NCBI RefSeq assembly: GCF_001997295.1
Contig: NZ_CP019605.1
Span: 992,001 to 1,056,000, forward strand
Direction: 5' to 3'
From: Tessaracoccus flavus
GTDB taxonomy: Bacteria; Actinomycetota; Actinomycetes; Propionibacteriales; Propionibacteriaceae
DNA length: 64,000 nucleotides
Shown here: positions 31,892 through 41,975 of the stretch, one piece after another
Layout of the letters: the number at the start of each line of letters is the position of its first letter
Numbering within the stretch: position 1 is the stretch's first letter
Translations under genes and position numbers: made by a program
Notes under the pieces: model-generated
The model's database searches: none
Told to the model about the DNA's origin: nothing
Seen by the model: only the letters and a program-made list of their open reading frames with translations

Positions 31892-32751
31892 CCGACGCCT
31901 CGGGGATGGTGATCGTCGACAAGCCGTCGGGGATCACCTCCCACCAGGTGGTCGGGCGCCTCCGGCGTCTCCTCGGCACCCGCAAGATCGGTCACGCCGG
32001 GACTCTCGATCCCATGGCGACAGGGGTCCTCATCCTGGGTGTGAACCGGGCGACGAGGCTTCTGGGCCATCTGGCCCTGCACGACAAGCGGTACGTCGCC
32101 ACAGTCCGTCTCGGCGAATCCTCGCCCACTGACGACGCCGACGGTGACGTGGTCCCCGTCGCGGACGCCTCACATCTCACGCGGCAGGAGATCGACGCCG
32201 CCCTCGGCGCGCAACGCGGCGACGTGCTTCAGATACCGAGCTCCGTCTCTGCGATCAAGGTCGATGGTGTGCGCTCCTACTCCCGCGTGCGGAAGGGGGA
32301 GACCGTCGAGCTGAAGGCACGACCCGTGACCATCAGCGCCCTTGACGTGCTCTCCGTGCGGCCCGGCGGGGCCACGGTCGATGTCGAGCTGGACGTTGAG
32401 TGTTCGTCCGGGACCTACGTCCGGGCGATCGCCCGCGACCTCGGCGCTGCGCTCGGCGTGGGCGGCCACCTCACCGCTCTGCGCCGCACGCGGATCGGCG
32501 GCTACTCGCTCGACGACGCCGTCGCGCTGGGCGACGAGGCGCCGAGCCTGATGAGCATGGCGGAAGCAGCACGGCGGAGCTTCCCTGTCGTGCACCTGAC
32601 TGCAGACCAAGCCCGGGACGTCACCTTCGGACGGCCGCTGGCACTCGACGTGCCTGGACGGCCCACCGGGCTGCTGTCGCCGGGGGGCGAGCTCCTGGCG
32701 CTGTACGAGCCTTCCGGCTCGGGCGCGCGCCCAGTTGCGGTGTTCGTGTGA
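31888..32751 (+). CDS. truB: tRNA pseudouridine-55 synthase
   Basis: Makes pseudouridine 55 in the T loop of tRNAs. 287 residues; the catalytic Asp is in [25 protein letters not shown] and [19 protein letters not shown] are the other family motifs. A C-terminal PUA-like part contains [15 protein letters not shown] start overlaps the rbfA stop. Confidence 0.96.
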   Translation: MTDASGMVIVDKPSGITSHQVVGRLRRLLGTRKIGHAGTLDPMATGVLILGVNRATRLLGHLALHDKRYVATVRLGESSPTDDADGDVVPVADASHLTRQEIDAALGAQRGDVLQIPSSVSAIKVDGVRSYSRVRKGETVELKARPVTISALDVLSVRPGGATVDVELDVECSSGTYVRAIARDLGAALGVGGHLTALRRTRIGGYSLDDAVALGDEAPSLMSMAEAARRSFPVVHLTADQARDVTFGRPLALDVPGRPTGLLSPGGELLALYEPSGSGARPVAVFV

Positions 32752-32786
32752 GCGTGCCAGATTTGCCGGGGACGGAGGAGTCGACG

Positions 32787-33668
32787 ATGCAGACGGTAGT
32801 GGTGATCGGTAACTTCGACGGTGTCCACCGTGGACACCGCCGGGTTCTGGCGGAGGCTGTCCGCGATGTCGACCACCCCCTGGTGGTCATCACGTTCTGG
32901 CCGCACCCGGTGACGGTGCTGCGCCCCGAGTCGGCGCCCAAGCTGCTGAGCGATCTCCACACCCGCATCGAGCTCCTCAAGGAGGCCGGCGCACACGAGG
33001 TGCGGGTCATCCGGTTCAACGAGGCGGTGGCCGCGATGAGCCCCCATGACTTCATCGACCGGTTCCTGCTGCCGCTCAACCCCGTGCGGGTCGTCGTCGG
33101 GGAGAACTTCAGGTTCGGGCATGCCGCCGCCGGGGACGTGCAGTTCCTGGCCGAGGTGGGGGAGGGCCGGTTCGACGTGATTCCGCTGCCGCTGGAATCA
33201 GTCCGCGACGAGATCTCCTGCTCGACCCGCATCCGCGAGCTTCTGGCCGTCGGCGACGTGGCGGGCGCAGCCGAGCACCTGGAGCGGCCGTTCCGCTTCC
33301 GCGGCGTGGTGGTCCTCGGGGACCAACGCGGCCGCGACCTCGGGTATCCCACTGCCAACCAGTCGGTGCCGGTGGACATGGCCGTGCCGGCCGACGGCGT
33401 TTATGCGGGCTGGGTCACCAGACTCGACGAACCCGGTGCGATGCCCATGGCGGCCGCCATCTCGGTCGGCAGCAACCCGACGTTCGACGGGTCTGATCGT
33501 CGGGTGGAGTCCTACGTCATCGATCGCACGGACCTTGAGCTTTACGGTGCGGAGATCGCCGTCGACTTCGTTCAGCGGCTCCGTGGCCAGGTGCGATTCT
33601 CCGACGTCGACGAACTGGTGCTCCAGATGGGTCGTGACGTGGAGCAGGCGCGACGCGTCCTCAGCTGA
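32787..33668 (+). CDS. ribF: Bifunctional riboflavin kinase / FAD synthetase
   Basis: Converts riboflavin to FMN and FAD. 293 residues: an N-terminal nucleotidyltransferase with IGNFDGVHRGHRRVL and the CSTRIRELLAVGDV motif, then the flavokinase domain with GRDLGYPTAN and GSNPTF. GGAGGAG lies 7 bp before the ATG, favouring it over a GTG at the end of truB. Converges on tetR; the original tetR frame would have overlapped this gene's stop (see findings). Confidence 0.95.
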   Translation: MQTVVVIGNFDGVHRGHRRVLAEAVRDVDHPLVVITFWPHPVTVLRPESAPKLLSDLHTRIELLKEAGAHEVRVIRFNEAVAAMSPHDFIDRFLLPLNPVRVVVGENFRFGHAAAGDVQFLAEVGEGRFDVIPLPLESVRDEISCSTRIRELLAVGDVAGAAEHLERPFRFRGVVVLGDQRGRDLGYPTANQSVPVDMAVPADGVYAGWVTRLDEPGAMPMAAAISVGSNPTFDGSDRRVESYVIDRTDLELYGAEIAVDFVQRLRGQVRFSDVDELVLQMGRDVEQARRVLS

Positions 33669-33740
33669 CGCGCCAGGTGGCGACCGACCTGTTGAGGAGG
33701 TCGTCGAAGGATCGGTCGATCTCCTCGCTCGACCTGCCCG

Positions 33741-34268
33741 TCACCTCGGGGTGAGCAGACCCATCAACTCCAACGAGACGTGACCGTGGACCGTGGCCCA
33801 CAGCTGACAGGCCATGACCTCGATCGACTCGGCGTCGCGGAGCTCGCCGGCCTCGATGCAGCGCCGGAGCGCCGCGATGAGCCGGTCGATGGTCGGCATC
33901 GCGAGGGCGCGGCGCTGCTCCGGCCCCGAGCCGGCGGGCCCCATGAACATCACCGGGTACAACTGCGGGTTGGACAGCGCCCAGCGTCGGTACTCCCGGC
34001 CCATCCGGAACAGGTCACTCATGGGGCGGTCGGTGACGGGCAACTCCTGCGCGGAGCGCTCGAAGCTGGCGAGAGCCCGCTCGTACACGGCGAGCAGCAG
34101 GGCCTCTCTGCTCCCGTAGAGCGAGTACACGGCTGACGTGGAAGTGCCGACGGCGTCGGTCAGCTTGCGCAGGCTGAGCGCGTCCGGACCGCCTTTGGCA
34201 ACGATGACAGCGGATTGCTCGAGCAGCACTTCCGCGAGCCGCTCATCATGAACCTTGGGCCTAGCCAT
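33741..34268 (-). CDS. TetR-family regulator, C-terminus altered by frameshift
   Basis: 175 residues as it stands. The N-terminal helix-turn-helix is intact (ALSLRKLTDAVGTSTSAVYSLYGSREALLLAVYERAL). The ligand domain resembles the WHG/TetR_C group (ACQLWATVHGHVSLELMGLL). Right after that, the frame ends at LTPR-stop. In the neighbouring frame a coherent tail continues (PEVTGRSSEEIDRSFDDLL) for 29 more residues to a stop at 33661. One missing base in a four-base G run (33748-33751) explains both, and the restored length of 202 is typical of the family. The regulator may still bind DNA. The target is unknown; the GNAT gene upstream on the same strand is a candidate. Confidence 0.8.
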   Translation of the reverse strand: MARPKVHDERLAEVLLEQSAVIVAKGGPDALSLRKLTDAVGTSTSAVYSLYGSREALLLAVYERALASFERSAQELPVTDRPMSDLFRMGREYRRWALSNPQLYPVMFMGPAGSGPEQRRALAMPTIDRLIAALRRCIEAGELRDAESIEVMACQLWATVHGHVSLELMGLLTPR

Positions 34269-34399
34269 GTGTTATCCATCTCCCAGTGTGTGGGCGTGCG
34301 CAGGTGCAGCCCGCCCCCGTCGCACCGGGGAACTGTAGTCTCCCGTCGCGTCAGCGACAAGCAACTGGGCGGGCGAAGTGCGCCAACGGACGCAATCAC

Positions 34400-34879
34400 T
34401 CAACGTGCAGTGAGCGACTTCTTGTAGATCGCGTAGTGCGTGCTGGCCTGCTGGCCGTCGTCGACCTGATCGATCTCCGGGGCTTCGACGAAGAGGTGCT
34501 CCCCGGTCGGGTAGTACTCCAGCGACACGTAGAGCGGCACGGCCTTCGCGTTGTTGGGGTCAACAGCCAGGTAGACGGCCGCGTGCCCAGCCTGGCGGGC
34601 CAACTCCTCGATGTAGGTGGTCAACGCACGACCCGCGCCGCGACGCCGCGCCTCGGGATAGACGTACATATTGCGGAGCTCGGGCATCATCTGGCCTTCG
34701 CTGAGGTCGAGGATCGCCGTGCCCAGAGGTTCGCCGTCCTCGAAGGCGACGGCGTAGATGAGCGTGCCATCCTCCTGCGCCTCGAAGTGCTTATCGACAA
34801 GGCCGAGTTCGGGGCGTGCCTGCTTGGCGCGCAACTGGTCCAGGTCTGCCGCTTCTGCGGGACGAACGCTGATCGCCAT
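34400..34879 (-). CDS. GNAT-family acetyltransferase
   Basis: 159 residues of a single GNAT fold. ELRNMYVYPEARRRGAGRAL is the acetyl-CoA-binding strand-loop-helix (R/Q-x-x-G-x-G/A), and AVYLAVDPNNAKAVPLYVSLEYYPTGEHLF the C-terminal part. AGGAG lies 6 bp before the ATG. Transcribed toward tetR (131-bp gap) and divergently from rpsO. The substrate is unknown. Confidence 0.85.
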   Translation of the reverse strand: MAISVRPAEAADLDQLRAKQARPELGLVDKHFEAQEDGTLIYAVAFEDGEPLGTAILDLSEGQMMPELRNMYVYPEARRRGAGRALTTYIEELARQAGHAAVYLAVDPNNAKAVPLYVSLEYYPTGEHLFVEAPEIDQVDDGQQASTHYAIYKKSLTAR

Positions 34880-34910
34880 AGGTGCTCCTCGAGATTCGCT
34901 GTATGGCCCT

Positions 34911-34916
34911 ACCCTA
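34911..34916 (-). promoter_or_regulatory. Possible -10 box for the GNAT gene
   Basis: Read on the minus strand, TAGGGT lies 31 bp before the start at 34879. No strong -35 is seen. Confidence 0.3.
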
Positions 34917-34983
34917 GCGCTTTGGGCGGACCCGGAAATCGGTGGCTCGAGGCTCGCGCCGCTCCCGCGCGACGGAGTGTCGA

Positions 34984-35014
34984 TTGGCCTCGCGTGTCGC
35001 GCCGGTGCTAAGGT
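34984..35014 (+). promoter_or_regulatory. Promoter of rpsO
   Basis: TTGGCC (34984-34989) and TAAGGT (35009-35014), 19 bp apart. The transcript would have a leader of about 85 nt, which is where S15 autoregulation acts in other bacteria. Confidence 0.45.
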
Positions 35015-35107
35015 CTTGCGGTTGCCGTTAGATCGGCCACGGTCCAGTAAGAGCCCCGACAGCATCAGCGACTGGGGCGCCGTGCAGCGAGCCGAAGGAG
35101 CCCCATC

Positions 35108-35371
35108 GTGGACGCTGAATTGAAGAAGAAGACCATCGAAGAGTACGCGACGCAGCCGGGCGACACCGGTTCGCCCGACGTGCAGATCGCACTGCTGACC
35201 AAGCGGATCGCTCACCTGACCGAGCACCTCAAGGAACACAAGGGCGACCACCACAGCCGCCGTGGCCTGATGCTCATGGTGGGCCAGCGCCGTCGCCTGC
35301 TCAACTACGTTGCCAAGCAGGACGTCGAGCACTACCGCGAGCTGATCGCGCGCCTCGGCCTTCGTCGCTGA
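35108..35371 (+). CDS. rpsO: 30S ribosomal protein S15
   Basis: 87 residues, normal length. Typical S15 sequences [37 protein letters not shown] and [13 protein letters not shown] start after GAAGGAG. Followed by a strong terminator. rpsO and pnp are usually adjacent; here the minus-strand putA lies between them. Confidence 0.97.
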   Translation: MDAELKKKTIEEYATQPGDTGSPDVQIALLTKRIAHLTEHLKEHKGDHHSRRGLMLMVGQRRRLLNYVAKQDVEHYRELIARLGLRR

Positions 35372-35392
35372 GCAACCGAGCGCACCCACTGC

Positions 35393-35418
35393 AAAGGCAC
35401 CCCGATCGGGGTGCCTTT
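35393..35418 (+). terminator. Rho-independent terminator after rpsO
   Basis: AAAGGCACCCC and GGGGTGCCTTT form a perfect 11-bp stem with loop GATC. The A/T ends let it act in both directions, for rpsO and for putA reading the other way. Confidence 0.85.
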
Positions 35419-35432
35419 GTCATGTCCGCACC

Positions 35433-38400
35433 TCAGAAGAGGACTTGATCCACAGGGTGCCCGTAGCGGTGGTTGGTGATGGAGACGGCCTGCTCCCGGA
35501 CGTAGGGCAGGAACGCCAACCTCCCCGGCACAGGCATCCCGCCGTAGACGGTCGCGTCGATCGAGCCCTGCAGCGCCCCGTTCAGCGAGCGGGAGCCGAG
35601 ATGGCGGATCCGTCCAGAGGCCGCCTGGTCGAAGACCTCGTCGCTCTCCACCGCCACGCTGCACCCCGCCGAGGCCAGTGCCCCTGCGAGCGGACCCTCC
35701 GGTAGCTGACGGAAGCTGAACCGTGGCCGTGATCCGACGAGCAGCGCGGCCATCGCCTCGTGCCGCACGTCACCGGGTGACGCATCCTCCACCCGCACGG
35801 TGACGGGCGCCGGCAGGTAGCGCAGCACGTTGATCTCGGCCGTCAGCGCGGACGGATCGTGACGGTCGAGGAACTCGACGGCGTCCTCGCGGGTCGGCAA
35901 AGCGCAACCGGCGGGGGACTCCGCCACCCAGTCCACAAGCGATGCCACGTAGTTGGGTCCGCCCGCCTTCGCGCCGGGTCCGACGGCCGAGCGCTTCCAG
36001 CCCCCGAAGGGCTGCCGTCGCACGATTGCGCCGGTGATCGAGCGGTTGACGTAACAGTTGCCCGCCTCAACGCGGTCGAGCCAGTGCGCGATCTCCCCCC
36101 GGTCCAGAGAGTGGAGTCCCGCCGTCAGCCCGTAGACGGTGCCGTTTTGCCACTCGATCGCCTCGTCAAGGTCCCGGGCCGACATGAGGCCCAGCACCGG
36201 CCCGAAGTACTCGGTCTGGTGGCAATCGCTCCCAGGCTGGACACCGACCCGGATCCCAGGGCGCCAGAGTCTCTCGTCGATGCGCCGAGGCTCGACGAGC
36301 CACGACTGCCCGGGCTCGGGGGTGCCGAGCCCCCTCTGCAGCTTCTCGCCGGGTGGTTCGGTCAGGGGACCGACCTGTGCCGCCGGGTCGTCGGGCCAGG
36401 CGACGTGGAGCGACGACACGGCGTCGACGAGCTGCTGCCGGAACCGCTCAGACCGCGCGACGGAGCCGACGAGGATGGCCAGCGAGGACGCGGAGCACTT
36501 CTGGCCGGCGTGGCCGAAGGCTGACGACACGACGTCAGCGACGGCCTGGTCGAGGTCGGCCGACGGAGTGACGACGATCGCGTTCTTGCCGGACGTCTCG
36601 GCGAACAACCTGAGGTCGGGGCGCCAGGATCTGAAGAGTTCGGCGGTCTCCGCGGCACCCGTGAGGATCACTGTGTCGACACGATCGTCGTCGATGAGCC
36701 GACGCCCCACGGGTCCGTCGTCGACGACGACGAACTGGACGAGGTCTGCCGGCAGTCCAGCCCTCCGGCAGGCCTCGTGGAGCAGGGCGGCTGTCCTGCG
36801 CGCGGGCGGCGCCGGCTTCAGGACGACGGCCGACCCTGCGGCCAGCGCCGCAGCGACGCCACCCAGCGGGATGGCGATCGGGAAGTTCCACGGCGGGGCA
36901 ACCACGGTGAGGCGCGGCGGAACCGCGACGACGCCCGGATGCGGATCCAGCGCGCGCTCCGCGTAGTACGCGGCGAAGTCGCACGCCTCGGATACCTCGA
37001 CGTCGGACTGGTCGATGAGCTTGCCCACCTCGTCCGCGGCCACCGTCACGAAGTCCGTGCGCAGGCGTTCGATCTCGCCGGCCAGCCGCCTGAGCGCCTC
37101 GGCGCGGCGTTCCGCCGGGACCGCGGCCCATGCCTCGCCCGCGATCCGGCCACGGTCCAGCACGTCGTCGACCTCGGCATGGGTGCCGATCGCGGCAGCG
37201 TGCACGCGGTGAGAGCCGAGTTCGGGCTCGGGGAGCCGGGCGCGGATGCGGTCGGCCCAGACCTGGTTGTGGCGGAGGGCGGGGTTGGTGTCGACGGCGT
37301 TGGCGAACCCGGGGTCCGGCTCACCGGGGTCCCGTAGGGATCGGTGCTGGGTGGCCCAGTCGTCGGGGCGGGAGAGCGGCGCGCGGGCCGCGGCTGCACG
37401 GAAGCGGGCTTCCTCGCGGTCGAGGAACGCGGCGTCGGAGCCGAGCGCATGCGCGCCGGACATGAAGTTCTCAGGTGCGGCGTTCTCCTCGAGCCGACGG
37501 ACGAGGTAGGCGATGGCCGAGTCGAATTCGCGGCGCGGGACGACGGGGACGTACAGCCGCAGGCGCCCGATCTCCTGCTGGAGCACGCGCTGGAGGGGTA
37601 CTCCCATGCCGGACAGCATCTCGACGTCCATCGCGTCGGCGACCCCCCGCTCCCGCGCGAGTTCCCACGCCGCCGCCAACGAGAAGACGTTGTGGCTGGC
37701 CACGCCGACCCTCATCCGGTCGGCCCTCCCCGGGCGGAGGCAGAAGTCGAGGGCTTCGAGGAAGCTGGCGTCCGTGTCGGCCTTCGTGGGGAGGACAGGG
37801 TCGTCCCAGCCCCGCAGCTCGGCCTGGACCCGCTCCATCGCGAGGTTCGCACCCTTGACCAACCGCACCTTGATCGGCTCGCCGCCGCGGGAGCCGCGAG
37901 CGGCGGCAAACTCGTCGAGCCGGCGCAGCACGAGGTGCGACTCCTTGAGATAGGTCTGGACCGCGACCCCCGCCCGAAGCCCCAACAACCGGTCCTCCAG
38001 CAGCAGCCGCTCGACGACGTCGAGGGTGAGGTGGAGGTCCCTGTACTCCTCCATGTCGAGGTTGACGAACTTGCCGAGCCCGGCGGCGGTGAGCAGCAGC
38101 GGTCGCAGCCGTTCCATGGCCCGCTCCACCGCAGCGCCGTGTCCGAAGGGTGCATGGGGGCCGAGCACCGCGGACACCTTCACCGAGACGTAGTCCACCT
38201 CCGGCCGCTCCAGGAGCCCCATGGTGGCGGCCAGCCGGCGCTGGGCGTGCCCGTCGCCGAGGACCGCCTCGCCGAGGAGGTTGACGTTGAGATCAGCGCC
38301 GTATCGCCGCAGCCGGTTCAGCGTCGGACCCAGCGACCGACCCACGTCCACGACCAGGTCACCGACCAGCGCCTCGAATGCACGACGGGCGGCTGGCAGA

Positions 38401-38681
38401 GCCAACGCCGGGGCCATGCCAGCGGCACGGAGCCCCAGCTGAAGCGGCATCGGTAGGAATCCGGCGGGTCGTGTGGAAAGCTCGCGGAGCGCCGAGGCCC
38501 CGACCCCGGGATCTTCGGGTCTCAGCACGCCGTCGACGAAATCGAGGGTGAAGCGCAGGCCGCCAGGGTGGCTGAGCGTGCGTGCCAGCAGGGTGGCGGC
38601 GGGGGGCTCCGGATGATTCAAGCTCTCCCGGGCCCATCGGCGTGCGGTGGCGATGGCGGCATAGGAGTGCAACAACGGCAT
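35433..38681 (-). CDS. putA: Bifunctional proline dehydrogenase / P5C dehydrogenase
   Basis: Oxidises proline to glutamate in two steps. 1082 residues: a FAD-dependent (beta-alpha)8 proline dehydrogenase in the N-terminal 400 (VRLVKGANLAMERV, VGVASHNVFSL, VEMLSGMG), and an aldehyde dehydrogenase from about residue 480 (VVAPPWNFPIAIPLGG, ETSGKNAIVV, catalytic Cys in GHAGQKCSASS). A C-terminal tail domain ends YGHPVDQVLF. No N-terminal ribbon-helix-helix repressor domain is present, so it is not an autoregulator. The start at MPLLHSYAAIA follows GATGGG. The same window holds proB and proA, the opposing biosynthetic steps. Confidence 0.94.
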   Translation of the reverse strand: MPLLHSYAAIATARRWARESLNHPEPPAATLLARTLSHPGGLRFTLDFVDGVLRPEDPGVGASALRELSTRPAGFLPMPLQLGLRAAGMAPALALPAARRAFEALVGDLVVDVGRSLGPTLNRLRRYGADLNVNLLGEAVLGDGHAQRRLAATMGLLERPEVDYVSVKVSAVLGPHAPFGHGAAVERAMERLRPLLLTAAGLGKFVNLDMEEYRDLHLTLDVVERLLLEDRLLGLRAGVAVQTYLKESHLVLRRLDEFAAARGSRGGEPIKVRLVKGANLAMERVQAELRGWDDPVLPTKADTDASFLEALDFCLRPGRADRMRVGVASHNVFSLAAAWELARERGVADAMDVEMLSGMGVPLQRVLQQEIGRLRLYVPVVPRREFDSAIAYLVRRLEENAAPENFMSGAHALGSDAAFLDREEARFRAAAARAPLSRPDDWATQHRSLRDPGEPDPGFANAVDTNPALRHNQVWADRIRARLPEPELGSHRVHAAAIGTHAEVDDVLDRGRIAGEAWAAVPAERRAEALRRLAGEIERLRTDFVTVAADEVGKLIDQSDVEVSEACDFAAYYAERALDPHPGVVAVPPRLTVVAPPWNFPIAIPLGGVAAALAAGSAVVLKPAPPARRTAALLHEACRRAGLPADLVQFVVVDDGPVGRRLIDDDRVDTVILTGAAETAELFRSWRPDLRLFAETSGKNAIVVTPSADLDQAVADVVSSAFGHAGQKCSASSLAILVGSVARSERFRQQLVDAVSSLHVAWPDDPAAQVGPLTEPPGEKLQRGLGTPEPGQSWLVEPRRIDERLWRPGIRVGVQPGSDCHQTEYFGPVLGLMSARDLDEAIEWQNGTVYGLTAGLHSLDRGEIAHWLDRVEAGNCYVNRSITGAIVRRQPFGGWKRSAVGPGAKAGGPNYVASLVDWVAESPAGCALPTREDAVEFLDRHDPSALTAEINVLRYLPAPVTVRVEDASPGDVRHEAMAALLVGSRPRFSFRQLPEGPLAGALASAGCSVAVESDEVFDQAASGRIRHLGSRSLNGALQGSIDATVYGGMPVPGRLAFLPYVREQAVSITNHRYGHPVDQVLF

Positions 38682-38705
38682 TAACCCATCTTGTCGCAAG
38701 CGGGG

Positions 38706-38711
38706 TAGACT
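38706..38711 (+). promoter_or_regulatory. Possible -10 box for pnp
   Basis: TAGACT, with TTAACC 19 bp upstream as a weak -35. It would give a long pnp leader of about 185 nt. PNPase commonly controls its own leader in other bacteria. Confidence 0.35.
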
Positions 38712-38901
38712 GCACGCGAAACAACTTCATAAAGACAGTTACCATCCCGCCGCCCAGCGCAGTATCCAGTCTGGTCCTCGGTAGTGGTTTTCGGGTGCCG
38801 AACACGGTCCCCCGCGAGCCTCGATCGAAGACCGGCAGGTGCAGATTTCAAAGGGCGTCATTGCCCTGCGCGGGTGGCACACACCCGAAAGGAGCCTGTC
38901 C

Positions 38902-41103
38902 GTGGAAGGACAAGGCATCGAGTTCGCCGAGGCCGTTATCGACAACGGTAAGTTCGGCAAGCACACAGTACGTTTCGAGGCGGGCCACCTGGCCCAGCAG
39001 GCCGATGGTTCGGCTGCCGTCTACCTCAACGGCGACACCATGCTTCTGTCGGCGACGACCGCCCAGAAGACCCCCCGCGAGTCCATCGACTTCTTCCCCT
39101 TGACGGTCGACGTCGAGGAGCGCATGTACGCCGCGGGCCGCATCCCCGGCTCGTTCTTCCGGCGCGAGGGTCGCCCCGGCGAGGGCGCCATCCTCGCCTG
39201 CCGACTCATCGACCGGCCGCTGCGCCCGGCCTTCGTCAAGGGCCTCCGCAACGAGGTTCAGGTCGTCGTCACCATCCTCGCGCTCAACCCGTCGGTCATG
39301 TACGACGTGGTCGCGGTCAACGCCGCCTCCATGTCCACGCAGATCGCCGGTCTGCCGTTCTCCGGTCCCATCGGCGCCGTGCGCGTCGCTCTGATCGACG
39401 ACCAGTGGGTCGCTTTCCCGACCGTGGAGCAGATCGAGAAGTCCGCTTTCCAGATGGTCGTGGCGGGCCGCGTGCTGGCCGACGGCGACGTCGCCATCAT
39501 GATGGTCGAGGCCGGCGGCACCGAATCGACCTGGGAAGTTGTCCGCTCCGGCAAGACCGCCCCCACCGAAGAGGTCGTCGGCGAAGGGCTCGAGGCGGCC
39601 AAGCCGTTCATCAAGGCCCTCTGCGACGCGCAGTCCGAGCTGGCCGCGAAGCTGCCCAAGGAGACCTACGACTTCCCGGTCTTCCGGGACTACGAGGACG
39701 ACGTCTTCGAGGCCGTGTCCGAGCTGGCGCACGACCGCGTCGCCGAGGCGATGCAGATCGCCGGCAAGCAGGAGCGCGACGAGGCCACCCACGCCATCCG
39801 CATGGACGTGACCGAGCAGCTCACCGAGCGCTTCCCCGAGCGCCTCAGCGAGGTCTCCGCTGCCCTCAAGGCTCTGACCAAGAAGATCGTGCGTCACCGT
39901 TCCCTCACTGAGGGCGTCCGCATCGACGGGCGTGGCCCGAGCGACATCCGCACGCTTTCTGCCGAGGTCGAGGTCATCCCGCGCGTCCACGGTTCCGCTC
40001 TGTTCCAGCGCGGCGAGACCCAGATCCTCGGCGTGACGACGCTCAACATGCTCGACATGGAGCAGAAGATCGACACGCTGTCGCCGGAGAACACCAAGCG
40101 CTACATGCACAACTACAACTTCCCGCCGTACTCCACGGGCGAGACCGGCCGCGTCGGTTCCCCGAAGCGCCGCGAGGTTGGCCACGGTGCGCTGGCGGAG
40201 CGCGCGCTGATCCCAGTGCTTCCCCCTCGCCAGGAGTTCCCCTACGCGATCCGTCAGGTGTCCGAGGCTCTCGGCTCCAACGGTTCGACCTCCATGGGCT
40301 CGGTGTGTGCCTCCACGCTGTCGCTGCTCAACGCCGGTGTCCCGCTCAAGTCCCCGGTCGCCGGTATCGCGATGGGGCTCATGAGCGAGGAGGTCGACGG
40401 CGAGACCAAGTACGTCGCGCTGACCGACATCCTGGGCGCGGAGGACGCGCTCGGCGACATGGACTTCAAGGTCGCGGGCACCCGTGACTTCGTCACCGCG
40501 CTCCAGCTCGACACGAAGCTGGACGGCATCCCCGCCGTCGAACTCCAGAAGGCACTGCTGCAGGCTCGCGACGCCCGCCACACCCTCCTGGACGTGATGG
40601 GCGAGGCCATCGACGCTCCCGACGAGATGAGCCCCTACGCACCGCGGATCATCTCGCTGCGCGTCCCGGTGGACAAGATCGGCGAGGTCATCGGCCCCAA
40701 GGGCAAGGTCATCAACCAGATCCAGGACGAGACCGGCGCCAACATCGCGATCGAGGACGACGGCACCGTCTACGTCGGCGCGGACTCCGGGGAGGCTGCG
40801 GAGGCGGCCGTCGCGGCGATCAACGCGATCGCCAACCCCCACATGCCGGAGCGTGGCGAGCGTTACCTCGGCACCGTCGTCAAGACCACGACGTTCGGCG
40901 CCTTCGTGTCGCTCATGCCGGGCAAGGACGGGCTGCTGCACATCTCGAAGCTCCGCCCGCTCGCGGGCGGCCAGCGCGTCGAGAGTGTGGACGACGTCGT
41001 GTCGGTGGGCCAGAAGCTCCAGGTCGAGATCTCCGACATCGACGATCGGGGCAAGCTGTCGCTGATCCCCGTCATTGACGAGAAGGATGACGCCGAGGCC
41101 TGA
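38902..41103 (+). CDS. pnp: Polynucleotide phosphorylase
   Basis: 3'-5' phosphorolytic exoribonuclease, also a polymerase adding RNA tails. 733 residues: two RNase PH cores separated by a helical domain, a KH domain ([27 protein letters not shown]) and an S1 domain ([28 protein letters not shown]). The GTG start ([11 protein letters not shown]) is backed by AAAGGAG 8 bp upstream. Pairs functionally with RNase J at 43648. Confidence 0.97.
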   Translation: MEGQGIEFAEAVIDNGKFGKHTVRFEAGHLAQQADGSAAVYLNGDTMLLSATTAQKTPRESIDFFPLTVDVEERMYAAGRIPGSFFRREGRPGEGAILACRLIDRPLRPAFVKGLRNEVQVVVTILALNPSVMYDVVAVNAASMSTQIAGLPFSGPIGAVRVALIDDQWVAFPTVEQIEKSAFQMVVAGRVLADGDVAIMMVEAGGTESTWEVVRSGKTAPTEEVVGEGLEAAKPFIKALCDAQSELAAKLPKETYDFPVFRDYEDDVFEAVSELAHDRVAEAMQIAGKQERDEATHAIRMDVTEQLTERFPERLSEVSAALKALTKKIVRHRSLTEGVRIDGRGPSDIRTLSAEVEVIPRVHGSALFQRGETQILGVTTLNMLDMEQKIDTLSPENTKRYMHNYNFPPYSTGETGRVGSPKRREVGHGALAERALIPVLPPRQEFPYAIRQVSEALGSNGSTSMGSVCASTLSLLNAGVPLKSPVAGIAMGLMSEEVDGETKYVALTDILGAEDALGDMDFKVAGTRDFVTALQLDTKLDGIPAVELQKALLQARDARHTLLDVMGEAIDAPDEMSPYAPRIISLRVPVDKIGEVIGPKGKVINQIQDETGANIAIEDDGTVYVGADSGEAAEAAVAAINAIANPHMPERGERYLGTVVKTTTFGAFVSLMPGKDGLLHISKLRPLAGGQRVESVDDVVSVGQKLQVEISDIDDRGKLSLIPVIDEKDDAEA

Positions 41104-41129
41104 GCCTGAGCGTCGACCGCAACCTGGTA

Positions 41130-41161
41130 GGGGGCGGGTCCGGGAAACCGGACCCGCCCCC
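41130..41161 (+). terminator. Rho-independent terminator after pnp
   Basis: A perfect 14-bp G+C-rich stem (41130-41143 with 41148-41161), GAAA loop, followed by TCCTCTTTGT. It isolates pnp from dapB. Confidence 0.85.
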
Positions 41162-41234
41162 TCCTCTTTGTCGGGTCTGATTGACTGGTCCCAGCCGTCC
41201 AGGCGGAAAAAACATCCAAGCGAGGGGAAGTACC

Positions 41235-41975
41235 GTGCGCGAGATCCAGGTCGGAATTTTCGGCGTCAGCGGAAAGATGGGCAGCGAGGTCGTCCGTGCG
41301 GTGACGCGGGCCGATGGGATGACGACGGTCGGCGGTGTCGACATCAACGAGGACCGGGACAAGATCGGGCGCGCCCAGGTGGTGGTCGACTTCACCCACC
41401 CCGATTCGGTGATGGACAACATCGAGTGGTGTCTCCAGCTCGGCATCCACATGGTCATCGGGACGACCGGCTTCACCGAGGAGCGGCTGGAACGCGTCCG
41501 GGAGCTCTGCGAGGCGCATCCGGAGGTGGGCGTGCTCATCGCGTCGAACTTCTCCATCGGGGCCGTGCTCATGATGAAGTTCGCAGCGCTCGCAGCTCCG
41601 TTCTACGAGTCCGCCGAGATCGTCGAACTACACCATCCGAACAAGGCCGACGCCCCGTCGGGCACCTCCGCGACGACGGCTCGTCGGATCGCCGCAGCCC
41701 GAGCAGAGGCGGGGCTGGGGGAGGTGCCGGACGCCACCGTGCACGACGACGGGGCGCGGGGCGCGGTCGTCGACGGTATCCACGTCCACGGCGTGCGCCT
41801 GCGCGGGCTCGTGGCCCACCAGGAGGTCCTTTTCGGGGCGGAGGGGGAGACGCTGACGATCCGGCACGACTCCTTCGACCGGGTCTCGTTCATGCCCGGG
41901 GTGGTGGCTGCGATCCGCCACGTGGTGGAGCAGCCAGGGCTAACCCTGGAGATGGAGCAGGTCCTCGGGCTCTAG
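41235..41975 (+). CDS. dapB: 4-hydroxy-tetrahydrodipicolinate reductase
   Basis: Reduces HTPA in the diaminopimelate/lysine pathway. 246 residues: VGIFGVSGKMGSEV is the nucleotide-binding loop, FTHPDSVMDNIEWC and GTTGFTEERL line the active site, and ELHHPNKADAPSGTS carries the catalytic His/Lys. GAGGGGAAG precedes the GTG. dapA, often found between dapB and rnj in actinobacteria, is absent here; the decayed transporter lies there instead. Confidence 0.96.
   Translation: MREIQVGIFGVSGKMGSEVVRAVTRADGMTTVGGVDINEDRDKIGRAQVVVDFTHPDSVMDNIEWCLQLGIHMVIGTTGFTEERLERVRELCEAHPEVGVLIASNFSIGAVLMMKFAALAAPFYESAEIVELHHPNKADAPSGTSATTARRIAAARAEAGLGEVPDATVHDDGARGAVVDGIHVHGVRLRGLVAHQEVLFGAEGETLTIRHDSFDRVSFMPGVVAAIRHVVEQPGLTLEMEQVLGL

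Noticed and set aside
34269..35107. tRNA gene near rpsO or tetR
   Set aside because: No cloverleaf with a T-loop GGTTCGA-type sequence could be found in these gaps.
38848..40941. 697-codon minus-strand frame opposite pnp
   Set aside because: Antisense to a conserved enzyme and without motifs.
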